In this document: one piece after another, positions 39,477 through 49,393 of the stretch
How positions within the stretch are numbered: the first letter of the stretch is position 1
Layout of the letters: each line of letters starts with the position of its first letter
Assembly: GCA_000328365.1 (NCBI GenBank)
Contig: KB298688.1
Coordinates: 434,657-498,656, forward strand
DNA: 64,000 nucleotides
Source of the DNA: Capitella teleta
Lineage: Eukaryota > Annelida > Polychaeta > Capitellidae
Direction of reading: 5' to 3'
Position numbers and translations under genes: made by a program
Notes under the pieces: model-generated
What the model saw: the letters and a program-made list of their open reading frames with translations, nothing else
The model's database searches: none
What the model was told of the DNA's origin: nothing

Positions 39477-42167
39477 ATGGCTGACCGTCGCCTGTGTTCA
39501 GTGCTGATTGCCTTGACCACCTGCCTACTGGTCACTCTTGCAGATGACCGCCCTCTCGAGTACTATGTCTTTGAAGAGAGTGCGCAGGACTCGCTGGTCG
39601 GAAATATTATCCGTGACATTGGCTTGCATGAGAGATACACGATGGACAAACTTGGTCGTCTGCGATTCAAATTTTTGACCAGACCGTCTGCTGATCGCGA
39701 TTTCTTCTACATTGGTGCCGTGAACAGTGAAATCCGTACTAAAGTGAGGATTGACCGGGATGGCGTGTGTCCGAAACTGGAGCAGTGCATGGCCAACTAC
39801 GACGTCGCCATCATGCCACACCCGATCCAAATCGTCAAAGTTCAAATCGAAATCAAAGACATCAACGACAATGATCCAGTTTTCCCGCAACCGCGAGTCT
39901 CTCACCAGATCTCGGAATCCGCCATCAGCGGAACGAGTTTCGTTATTCCGGCTGCTCAAGATCCCGATAGCGAAGAAAACAGCATCCAGAACTATTACTT
40001 ACAACCGGAATTGAGAAAATTCGCTCTCCAAGTTCGGAACACGGCCGACGGCGCGACGGATTTGCGCTTGGTCCTGAATGGAAAGCTTGACCGTGAACGT
40101 AATGACTTCTACGAGTTGAAGGTCGTGGCCAAGGACGGTGGAAATCCAAGCAAATCTGGCTCCATAATTCTCGATGTACACGTGATAGACGCTAATGACA
40201 ATGAACCACGCTTTGATAACGAAACATACGAAGTTTCTGTCCGTGAGAACACTCCACTTGGCACCAATATCATGCGAGTCAGAGCGAGAGATGTTGACGC
40301 CGGAGCCAATGGTGAAGTTGAGTATACGTTTTCTGATAGTACGGAGAGGGAATACGGGAACTTATTCGGCATCAGCCCCGAGGAAGGCGACATTTTCCTC
40401 CGGGAGGAACTGGATTATGAAGACGGTGACATTTACTTGTTGTCCATCACAGCCAGAGATCACGGACCGGACTCTCTTCCCGCATCCTGCACCGCTGTCA
40501 TCCACGTCACAGATGTGAACGACAATGCTCCAGAGATCAGTGTGAATACAATGACGCCAGATGGAACTGCACAAGTAGCGGAGAGAGCCCCCGAGGAGAG
40601 CTTTGTGGCACACGTGTCTGTGTTGGACAAAGACAGCGGGAAGAACGGGCATTTTTCCTGCAGTATAGACACAGATCTGTTTACTTTTGTGGAACTATCA
40701 CAGACTCACTTTAAACTTGTCACTGCAACAATCTTTGATCGTGAAGAGGAGAGCGAGTACGGGGTCAGTCTCACCTGTCGAGATCATGGAATCCCGCCAC
40801 GAGTTTCCGCTACCCAGATTATTGTAAAAATACAGGATATAAACGACCATACACCGAATTTCTTGCGAGAGTCTTACTCAACCACCGTGCAAGAAAACAA
40901 CTTACCAGGTATGGCGTTGTTGTCTGTCAGTGCTGTTGATGAGGACTGGGGAGCTAATGGTGACGTCACTTACATCCTTAACGAGGAAGCTCTGCAGTAC
41001 CTGAAGATCGATCCGTATACAGGTCTCATCTCAGCCAGGATAATCTTTGACCACGAAGTCATCCAGGAGCTACCCTTTCTTGTGACTGCTCGGGACGGCG
41101 GTGACCCATCTCGTTCAAAGACTGTCGGTGGACGAATCCAAATCTTGGATCTGAACGATGAGCGTCCAATGTTCATAAAAGATAGCTACGAATTCGGGAT
41201 CCATGAAAATCGCCCTGCTAACACTTTAGTCGGTAACGTCACTGCTGTTGACAGAGACTCTCCGCCGTTCAATCTGTTTACCTACCATCTGCACCCAGAC
41301 AGCGAGGAAGCACTGAAGCAGTTCAAGATTGAGGTCAACACCGGTCAACTATACACCATGGCAGAGCTTGACCGAGAGAGAACTCCGGTCTACTACCTCA
41401 TTGTGATAGCCAAACCGGAGGATGACCCGCACTTTACCAGCACCGCAACGGTCACTGTCCATATCGCAGACGAAAACGACAACCCACCGAAATTCACCTT
41501 TCCAAACCAAGGCAATAACACTGTCCTGGTGTCTTCGCAAGCACCGGTCGGCTACGTAATCTCTAGAATCAGAGCTTACGATTTAGACGCCGGACCTAAT
41601 GGGAAACTATCCTACTTTTTCACTGATGGGAACCGGGGAGAGACGTTTGCCATTGACTCCAACAATGGGGCAATCGCTGTGAACACTGATATCGCGTTAA
41701 TTACGAGGGAGGAGTTTGAACTTGGTGTACTGGTCGAGGACAATGGCAGTCCGCAGAGATCTGAAGTTGGAACCCTCCGGATCACAGTGCGAGGAGATCT
41801 TCCTTTTTATGAAGAAAGTCGCGGTTCCCTACTCTCTGAGGAGAATTTGACGATTGTGTTAATCTTTGCTTTGGCAACTGTTTGTGTGGCAATTGTTATA
41901 ATCATAGCCATCGTCGTAATTGTGAGAAAGAAATCAAGGACTTCTGTCCAGAAAGATGGACGAGAAAAGCAGCTTATGTTGTGCGCCGACCAGGGAAATG
42001 TGATAGCCAATGGTGGACATAAAATGACCGCTATCCCTAACAACTACTCCTCGCTGCCCGAAGATCTCGCCAGGACGAAATCTCCATCAGCATCTTATCA
42101 AGATCCTGCAACTAAAACCAATGGTTACCTCACTGTCGACCTTAGGCACGAACGCATGTCTCCACAG
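39477..42167 (+). CDS. protocadherin 1, large exon: all extracellular and membrane parts
   Basis: Encodes residues 1-897 without interruption, the single large ectodomain exon typical of protocadherins. The exon ends at MSPQ in phase 0 before donor GTAATG. If the donor is not used, translation continues only VMKR and stops at 42,182, giving a 901-residue short-tail form. Repeats 4 and 5 are degenerate: their closing linkers read DINDH and DLNDE instead of DxNDN, and repeat 5 has IFDHE where LDRE is usual. An RGD tripeptide (772-774) sits just before the membrane. Candidate N-glycosylation sites include N248, N587 and N680. Confidence 0.95.
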
Positions 42168-45100
42168 GTAATGAAACGTTAAACTTTCGGCCTTATGAAA
42201 AGCAGTTGCAATTAGTTGCCATCAAACTGGTCATGAAATTTCTTGAATGGGGCGTAACTCGACCCCGGATGACATTGTTAATGGCTCAATTTACTCGTTT
42301 TCACGACACTCGCTCGCCTCACTTTTGTTTCAACGCTGTTTGCTTATTACCTTTCTGTGAACTCGGAGCTCTGTTTATCTGATAATGATATACTCAACAA
42401 TTGAAGAGTAAACATATCAGGTTAACCTTTTTTTCCTTTTCTTATATGAGGTACTTAAGTCCTGTAATCTTGATTTTACTATAATAATTCAGCGTAAAAA
42501 TGAATTCAGCACGCTTTATTGACAGAAATACCTTTTTTCGTACCTTCAGACAAACAATACTATTCTTTGAAGTATGCGGTTCTATAGAAGTCAGGTGGCT
42601 TATATGAACTATGAAGCGAGATCTTTACAACCGCACTGTTTGACAAAGACATCTAAAGTCGTTCATATCTATATTCAGTACTATTCACCCAAGCCAACAC
42701 AAATTTCAACCTCCCGCACACTTTCCTTGTTCGGCAAGAGAGTGCTAGAAGTTTGTAATGTTTGCCTTGGTAGTATTTGATTGTATTAAGCGATGGAAAA
42801 TGCACATCTGGTCATCTGTCCACATCCTGAAATAGGATGAATCTGGTCCGGCTTTTATGCGCAGCATGTTGAACACGAAAGGGGTCATTGCGGTCATTTT
42901 ATTTCTGTGCGGTGTGCAAATAAGCCCGCGAAAGGCGTTATTGCCCCTGCCTAATGCGCTGTAAGGGACCAGCCTGACAGGTCAAATTCAACTTAACAAC
43001 GCCGTCCCGACTCTCCACTCAGTGCAAGCTTAACGGTTTTACAAAATTTTCCCAAAATCACGCTGAGACTCAAGAAGCACATCGAAATATTGAATTATGA
43101 ATGGTATTGTTCGTGATTAATCTAATTAGAAGCTCCCCGTCCTTATTAACCGCCCCTGAAATCAATAGAACATCCGCCTGTTGTCGAATTTATCATATTC
43201 CGTATGGTTGACCAAAAGCTAAATATGGACTCGTATGATTCTCTTGAGGTGCGTCTTTTAGTGTTTTCAGATGCCGAAAGCAAACAATTCCTCCTCATCG
43301 CTTCCCTTTCTCCCAATTCCACGCAATCTCACGTTTCGGATACATATACCTTTAAGAGGTTTCCCCCTTCTCTTTTAGAATTGCCATTGTGTGGCTCAGC
43401 ACGTGGGAGTTGAGGGGGGATGTATTTAACGATAGTCAATTTTCAATCCTAGTTTTTGTTGTTGATTCGGCATAAAGCATTCGCATTGCAATCGCCTATT
43501 GTCATTTTCTGTTCTCTTTAATTACCAGAGATGTTATTAGCGCGGCATTGTAATGCAATATCGGTAGAAATTTACGGCAATGGGCCTCATTAAACGCCGA
43601 GGTCTCGCTGGTACTTTGTCAGACATTGTCTGCCTGACCCTACGACCTCCTTGCAATGGGCGTTCAGCGCGGGCTATTCGGGCCCCAGATCAATGGCACT
43701 GACACACCGCTGATGGCGACTGCATGGCCCTCGCTTTCTGCCTATTAAGAACAGTCTATTCCTCCACACCACACGAACAAAAGACACCAAGTTTATGCTT
43801 TATTCTTTCCACGAAGCCCGTACACATAATTCTGTCAAAATCGGTTACCTGGCGTTGCGAAATGCCACCCAAGGTGGTCATTACTTCAATACCCGAGCTA
43901 TGCAAAAAGACCCTCACTACATCACCGCGAATTTTTATCATGTCTACAGACAAATTCCACCTTTTTTTTCTTTGGTTTCCTCCTTTTGGGGCTAATCCTG
44001 ACGCCACGAGACGACAGCCGTAGTAATGACTTGGCGTCAATTAATATCAGGGTTTCCAAGGTTAATCCTTGTGGGTGTTGAGGGCATTTTTTCTCTGCTC
44101 TTGACGGAACTCTCTTTTGCGCTAACATTTCCCATTAATTAGCCGAATTTTTAGACATCGCGTATGTTTTGTGTGTGTGCAGAGGAGGCCGGTGTTGCGC
44201 CATGGAGGCATCAATTCCTCAGAACAAGAGGGTCGGAAATATTGGATGAAATGGTCCGATGATGGGGCACAAGAAACGATTGGCACCCTGAACACGTTTT
44301 CAGTGGAGATGTCATCTTAATTGCAAAGGCTTTGAATGTGCCCCCCATGCCTCGTTCCACATAATTAGCCGTGTAAAGCGGAATATGCAAGTATATCGAC
44401 GCCTTCTCCGTGTACACTGATCTTTGTAAAGCATTTGTAACATCGATCCGGGCAACGACAGACAATCTCACGATCAATGCTTCCAGCGTCCAATTTTACC
44501 CCTGACTGCGTGCAACTAGAAGCCCCCGTTCTCTTTTTAACAATGCAAAATAGGTGTATTGATACAGACTCTCTTTACAGGGGTCGCAAGCGGAAGGTGG
44601 GGCTGGCCTCCCCCCACCCCCACCAGGGTGGACGAGCCCCGTGGGGCTGGGAAACCACCAGACCTCCGGGTCGGTACACTCGGGCACAAGCGTGGACGCC
44701 CTGCTGAGGCCCTCCAGCCGGGACGGCGGAGGCAGCCCTTCCTTACCTTTGGAGAAACAGGTAATGCTGCTCATTGATCTCCTCTACTTTGGTCTAATGC
44801 CCCTTCCTATGAAACACTCAGCTCATGAAAAAAAAAAAATCTATGACTTAAAACGACACGTTGATGAGACATTAATGACCAAATATTTCGGCGCAATTTG
44901 GACCTTATGTGGAATATTCCATTATGAGATGTTGTCGATTGCGGAACACGTTCTTACATAAATGCATTAGAGCAACATCATCAGCGAGTGGTGTGCCGTT
45001 TCTACGTCGCACAATGCACTCGCTGCATGTAAATTGGCGCCGCACAACCGATGCTCGTAGATAGAATTGCTACCATGTGAGGCTCATTTTTACGCACAAA

Positions 45101-46651
45101 ACTGTATTGCAATTTGAAGCTAGCTCAGTCTGTTCAACCGCCCGGCTAGCAATTCACTCGTACTTTCGAAATGAAAGGTTTGAAGGGGTACAATTGTGGA
45201 TTTTATTCTGCGTTTACTCTTGCCTTATAGTTGTGTCGTGATATTTGCCTCTGTTTACCTAATGAGGCGTCGTTTAATTAGCTGTCATCCGCTCAACGTG
45301 ATCACGTGATCCGATTAAGCCAATTTGTTTACTTGCAAGATCTAATATTAATTAAGCATTTATGCGATGTCAATTGTGTTATGTATAACGTCAAAACAAA
45401 CAGCATGTGAAGTACAACATGTTCATACCTTGGCGTAGCTTCTTACACGCCTTTCTCTTGCCGTGGGGTTCGCACAAATACTTACCTCAAGTTAGAATGT
45501 CTAATTGACTATCGTGCAATTGATCTCACGGTGCCCGAGGCTTGAAGCAGGCAACTGGAATAATACGCGAGACATCTGTCAATGGCCTGTTAAATGGCTG
45601 AACACCTTGCCCTTTGGCTAGCACGTGTATCGCAGGCAATAACACCTGATTTATCGCTCAATTAACCTGCACTTGATCTGTATTCAGGAGGTGTTCAGTT
45701 GGCAGGTGTAATCGCTGGAGATTTCCTCGTGAGATGATTGACTGAGGAGATGTGAAACAATTGGCAGATATTCGAAAGGTGTTCTGGAGAAATGCGTTTT
45801 CTTGTTCTGCTACGTAAGTGCACTGCCTCCAGGAAATGTCAGCATTGTATGTTCTTCAGGGAATAAGCTACACAATGTGACTCTCTTCTCTCGTTTTTTT
45901 TACCAAATACTCGTGTGTCGTGACTCTTTTTTTTTTCTAGCCCTCCCATTCTCCTTGGCAAATGCTTCATCTTGCACCTGCTTAAGAGCAACATGGTTCA
46001 CGGTCTCTTCTTTCACAGACCAGTCCGTCAACAATCAAACCCGTCGTCGCCTTCATAAAGGATCAAGCGGAGACGGAGCCAACAGAGAGCGACTCCGCAA
46101 ACTCCGGTCTTTCGAACAGTGACAGCGGACGAGGGCATAGCAGCGAGGAAGGGGATCACCGAAGCCCATACATGAAGCTCCACACGCTACCCCACCCTCC
46201 TGCTTGTGAGGAGGAGCCTTTGCAAGGCCTGTTATCTGGTATTTGCGTGTGAAATGTTCTTGTTCGTGTAACTCTTTGGTCTTCTTCAGGAGTCAAAGCA
46301 GATCCCAGGCGATGCGTGAAGTCTCCAACAGCGCGTCCTTCACGGGATCCGAAGGAGGCTCTGATGTGGGAGCTCTGTGCCGCTGCTGACCCGAGGAGGT
46401 CTCCCAAACCGGACAGCCGGTCAGCTCACCTCGATTGCCGGTCACTGGACCGGAAGCGCTTGCCTGCCTCTAACCTTCACGTCAGATTTGCCACCAGTCG
46501 TCATCCAGGGGACCATCGGGCGCTCCCTGGAGACAAACAGTTCTCGAACAGTCACCATCAAGGACTGGACGAGTATGACATCCACACGAATAGACTGTCT
46601 GGTGCGTCCGGAGACTACTACATGTATGATTCTGTCGATTCAGCTGTGTGA
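39477..46651 (+). CDS. protocadherin with seven cadherin repeats, four coding exons
   Basis: Predicted single-pass cell-adhesion receptor of 1,150 residues, joined from 39477-42167, 44581-44760, 46019-46238 and 46290-46651. Visible in order: signal peptide (about 1-22); seven extracellular cadherin repeats, the first six closed by DxNDx linkers at 128, 238, 346, 454, 558 and 665; membrane helix 791-816 followed by RKKSR; cytoplasmic tail of about 334 residues. Repeat 1 has a C-x5-C loop (C98, C104) as in protocadherin EC1 domains. The tail has a PPPPPG stretch, an acidic SNSDSGRGHSSEEGD segment like those I recall in non-clustered protocadherins, and ends DSAV, a class I PDZ ligand. Family knowledge predicts calcium-dependent homophilic adhesion, often neural. 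Seven repeats recall the vertebrate delta-1 group, though orthology is not shown. The start ATG has good context (CAAAATGG). A paralogue lies 16.6 kb downstream. Confidence 0.9.
42168..44580 (+). other. intron 1 of protocadherin 1
   Basis: A 2,413-bp intron with donor GTAATG and acceptor CTCTTTACAG. No mobile element recognised. An open 45-codon stretch in matching phase follows a weak acceptor at 44,182 and is noted as a possible alternative terminal exon. Confidence 0.7.
44581..44760 (+). CDS. protocadherin 1, cytoplasmic exon 2
   Basis: Exactly 60 codons, phase 0 at both ends, acceptor TTTACAG and donor GTAATG. It adds residues 898-957: a Gly-rich start, PPPPPGW, then a Ser/Thr-rich stretch (GNHQTSGSVHSGTSVDALL) ending LPLEKQ. 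The proline run is a possible SH3/EVH1 ligand (inference). Only this frame fits both neighbouring exons; the other two frames of the segment are also open, a by-product of its GC richness. Being a multiple of three, it could be skipped without loss of frame. Confidence 0.8.
45300..45311. promoter_or_regulatory. 12-bp palindromic E-box GATCACGTGATC
   Basis: A perfect palindrome around CACGTG, inside the intron between cytoplasmic exons 2 and 3 of protocadherin 1. CACGTG is bound by bHLH-zip factors (USF, MITF/TFE, MYC families). It is one of six TCACGTGATC copies in the right third of the window. Confidence 0.4.
46019..46238 (+). CDS. protocadherin 1, cytoplasmic exon 3
   Basis: Starts in phase 0 after acceptor CTCTTCTTTCACAG; an in-frame stop at 45,983 excludes an upstream start. 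It encodes residues 958-1030 and the first base of codon 1031: TSPSTIKPVVAFIKD, then ESDSANSGLSNSDSGRGHSS with EEGD directly after, then SPYMKLHTLPHPP. The DSGRG-acidic segment is the part most like other protocadherin tails. The donor is G|GTATTT. If the next intron is retained, the protein would end after LLSGICV. Confidence 0.8.
46239..46289 (+). other. 51-nt intron 3 of protocadherin 1
   Basis: A very short intron: donor GTATTTG, pyrimidine-rich end, acceptor CTTCTTCAG. Its removal restores frame from phase 1. Retention would stop translation at once and remove the last exon with the PDZ ligand. Confidence 0.7.
46290..46651 (+). CDS. protocadherin 1, last coding exon with PDZ ligand
   Basis: Two bases complete codon 1031, then 119 residues to a TGA at 46,649-46,651. 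The product is basic and rich in Arg, Ser, Pro and His (ADPRRCVKSPTARPS, then SLDRKRLPASNLHVRF), then ends SGASGDYYMYDSVDSAV. The last four residues, DSAV, fit the class I PDZ ligand rule (S/T-x-hydrophobic). A second overlapping frame is open but does not fit the exon 3 donor phase. Confidence 0.8.
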
Positions 46652-46768
46652 AATGACTAAGCGATACATGAAATGAACTGTTATAGACAATTGATATGCA
46701 ATAATTTATTTATTACTGTGTACATACAATACGTGTACTGTGTACAATTACAGTGCATTCTGCTTCAA

Positions 46769-46774
46769 AATAAA
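46769..46774 (+). terminator. poly(A) signal of protocadherin 1
   Basis: AATAAA 118 bases after the stop codon, within AT-rich sequence. It would give a short 3' untranslated region. Confidence 0.6.
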
Positions 46775-49027
46775 ATGTCCGCCATGTTAAATATTCTTGC
46801 CAACTGGCATCAATTTAAACCTTTTCATTTTCAAGTAACGTGTTCAGGTCGTCTCCGTAAATGGTATATCGCTTATTAATTCACGGCTGTTGACATTTTC
46901 AATTGTCACTTCTCCTATATTGGTCGGGCAATGACAGGCTTTGTCATTATCAAAGGAACGACAGCTGAAGGCCACATTGAGAGAAAAGAACGGATAAATA
47001 TCGCAGGAATTGTGAAAATATAGGAAAGCAGTTTAACGAGCCTCATTCTAAGTACAGGAAACGGAACTGCAGGGATGTTCCTGTCGGTTCTTTTGGGAGC
47101 AGGTGGTCTTACTGTGCTCGTCTGCAACACTATTAGTAATAAAGCAAGTCTCGATACTACAGCACGACAATGCTATTGTGTTATATGGGTGCCTCCGGAG
47201 TCTGGCTAGGGGCTTCGACCAGCGCACTAAAATACAACATTATCCCCGTTTCATTTACAATGTGTCAGCCACACAAACTTTTATCTACTGGTTAACAAAA
47301 CCTTCCCTTTTATTACAAAATGTATAAATTGAAACGGTAAAGGCATAAATTGGGAGCTAACATTGGGCAGATATTTATAGCAGGCGGCACCGCTGTGTTT
47401 GCTTGATTCATAAACAGGACAATGAACCGGTCACGTGATCACGCAGACAAGTCAGGGTGAAACGGCTATGATTTCTTGTGCTTGGCACACCTGAACCTCT
47501 TACTCAACCAAGTCTGACTATAGAAACATCTAATAAGATCGACAATTTTCTCCTGGTTTACGGTTAGATGGGAAAGCTGTAAGATATCACCATAAATAGG
47601 ATTCCTCTGTATGCGGTTGCCACTCTCCCAAGGCTTCAGTTGCAAACTTGTGTCTAATTAACATAAAACATGCTATAATCTCTGCACGAATTCCTGAAAT
47701 CAGGTGAAATCAGTCCAGCTTTGTAAGTTTTAGTATTGCTTGGTTCACTGGACTCATACAGACCTTCTGAATCAACATACAGAGTGTATGCATTGCATGG
47801 GTCGTGTGACCATCAGATGTGACATAATATAGAATGCTTGGATGATACTTGACTGTCTTATCCAGTTTGCATGAGAAATTCTGAAAATTGATATTTCTGA
47901 TTATGTTTGACCTTTTTGTGAGTTGCTTCTATAGTTAGGTACTTATGTCGTAAAACAATTTCAGACGAACACGGAATGGTATGTGCCACTTTTTTTTATT
48001 TCATTCTTCGATTGAATTGTTATCTTTCACAAGACAAAACGAATCTCTGACGTGGAAATTGAGCAACGTTAGCGATCAATATTCATGATGGGTCCGTGAA
48101 AATATCAAGTGCTACACAATTCACGGGTTGGTTTTAATTTATACTATACATGCAATGCGATGAACGAGAAGACGGGGCTGGATGGTTTGACCCCTGCGAA
48201 ATTTGTGCGTTCTTTGCCCAGTTAATCTGGGTTATGAAATACTTGATGAAAGTACCGCCAAGCACCCACCCCCTCCCCTCCCCAACCCCTTCCCAACCCC
48301 TCGAGGCAATCGCACTAAAGAACGGAGCGTAATCCAACACTTGAGCTGCATTTACGATCCCGACCGGATTTTATGAAACACGGACGAGGAGGTGACATGT
48401 CTTGTCGTCAAAGCCAAACCAACGACATCAAGATCGAAAATCAATCTTGATAAAGTTCCCGTCGTGTTGCGCAATACTCCAACGTAGTGGACATCGGTTG
48501 CTGGCGGAATATCGTGAGGAAAGGTACTTAATTTGACACTTCATCAAAACTGATGGACGTAAAAACTGATTTATTTCCCTCATCGAGTTGGGGCATCGCT
48601 TCTGGCCAACCATCGGGGTGAATATAGGGGGGGATGAGCACGCGCACAGATAGTGCTGCTTCGCACGGCACGCTTCCCGTTGTAGCCTCGATCAACAAAT
48701 GGAAACACAGAGATCCAATGTTGCAATATGCGAGAACATAAAACATAGACCCAAAGAGTATCCATTCAGCGAGATGCAAGAGACTCGAATACTTCGGGGT
48801 TGACCACATACACTACGCACCGAAGGCACTCACCAATGCCACCTCAAATGTCCAAGCAAGCTAGGATAAGGAAGATCCAATCTGAGACTTATACTACTGT
48901 GTAAACAGTCCCGAGGGAATAACCTCTCCCATCAACGTCGGACCCCTGGAATTCGCTCCGCTGAGATCCACATGTAATGGCTAAAGCCAGGATCGGTGTA
49001 CAGGATACGGATTTCATTATGTTTTAC
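46775..49027. other. intergenic between the two protocadherins, part 1
   Basis: No gene recognised. AT-rich with accidental frames and one TCACGTGATC motif at 47,431. Confidence 0.5.
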
Positions 49028-49036
49028 TGAAATCGA

Positions 49037-49384
49037 GGGGCACCGAATAGCTCAGTCGGTTTAAACGGCTGACTGCAATCCTATGCAGACCATGGGGGTC
49101 GAGGTCCCGGGTTCGAGACCCGATCAGGCCACGGGCGTTATGATTGGGAATTATAATTGTAATTCGTTATAATTGTAATTCTTCGGTGACTCTGCAGTGC
49201 TGCCCAACTGCGTAACAAGGCCGGGCGCTGTGTACTACTGTCTATGGTGGTATGCAGGATAAAGAACCCTTGGGATTTATCGATAAGAGTAGGGGAAAAC
49301 CCCGGTCCCGGACCTTCTGTTCTGTCGCCCGTATCATCTGAATGGTTTGGGAGGAGCCGTAAAACCCCATCACGTCATGTCTAT
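49037..49384 (+). mobile_element. complete tRNA-derived SINE
   Basis: The head is tRNA-like with an A box TAGCTCAGTCGG (49,048-49,059) and a B box GGTTCGAGACC (49,110-49,120), the internal RNA polymerase III promoter. The body (about 49,150-49,370) matches the truncated copy at 5891-6109. Near-identical 12-base repeats (TACTGAAATCGA at 49,025-49,036 and TATTGAAATCGA at 49,382-49,393) look like the target duplication. It is non-coding and would have relied on a LINE for mobility. A true tRNA is excluded because the head does not fold with standard acceptor pairing and continues into the repeat body. Confidence 0.88.
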
Positions 49385-49393
49385 TGAAATCGA

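Noticed and set aside
39525-40652. Open frames antisense to or out of frame with the protocadherin exon
   Set aside because: Shadows of the coding frame.
44477-44777. Two other open frames through cytoplasmic exon 2
   Set aside because: Only the frame starting at 44,581 fits the phase-0 junctions on both sides.
46377-46676. Alternative frame through the last exon
   Set aside because: Out of phase with the exon 3 donor, and lacks the tail composition and PDZ ligand.
49037-49130. tRNA gene
   Set aside because: A and B boxes are present, but standard tRNA folding fails and the sequence continues into a body shared with the 5.9-kb repeat, so it is a SINE head.
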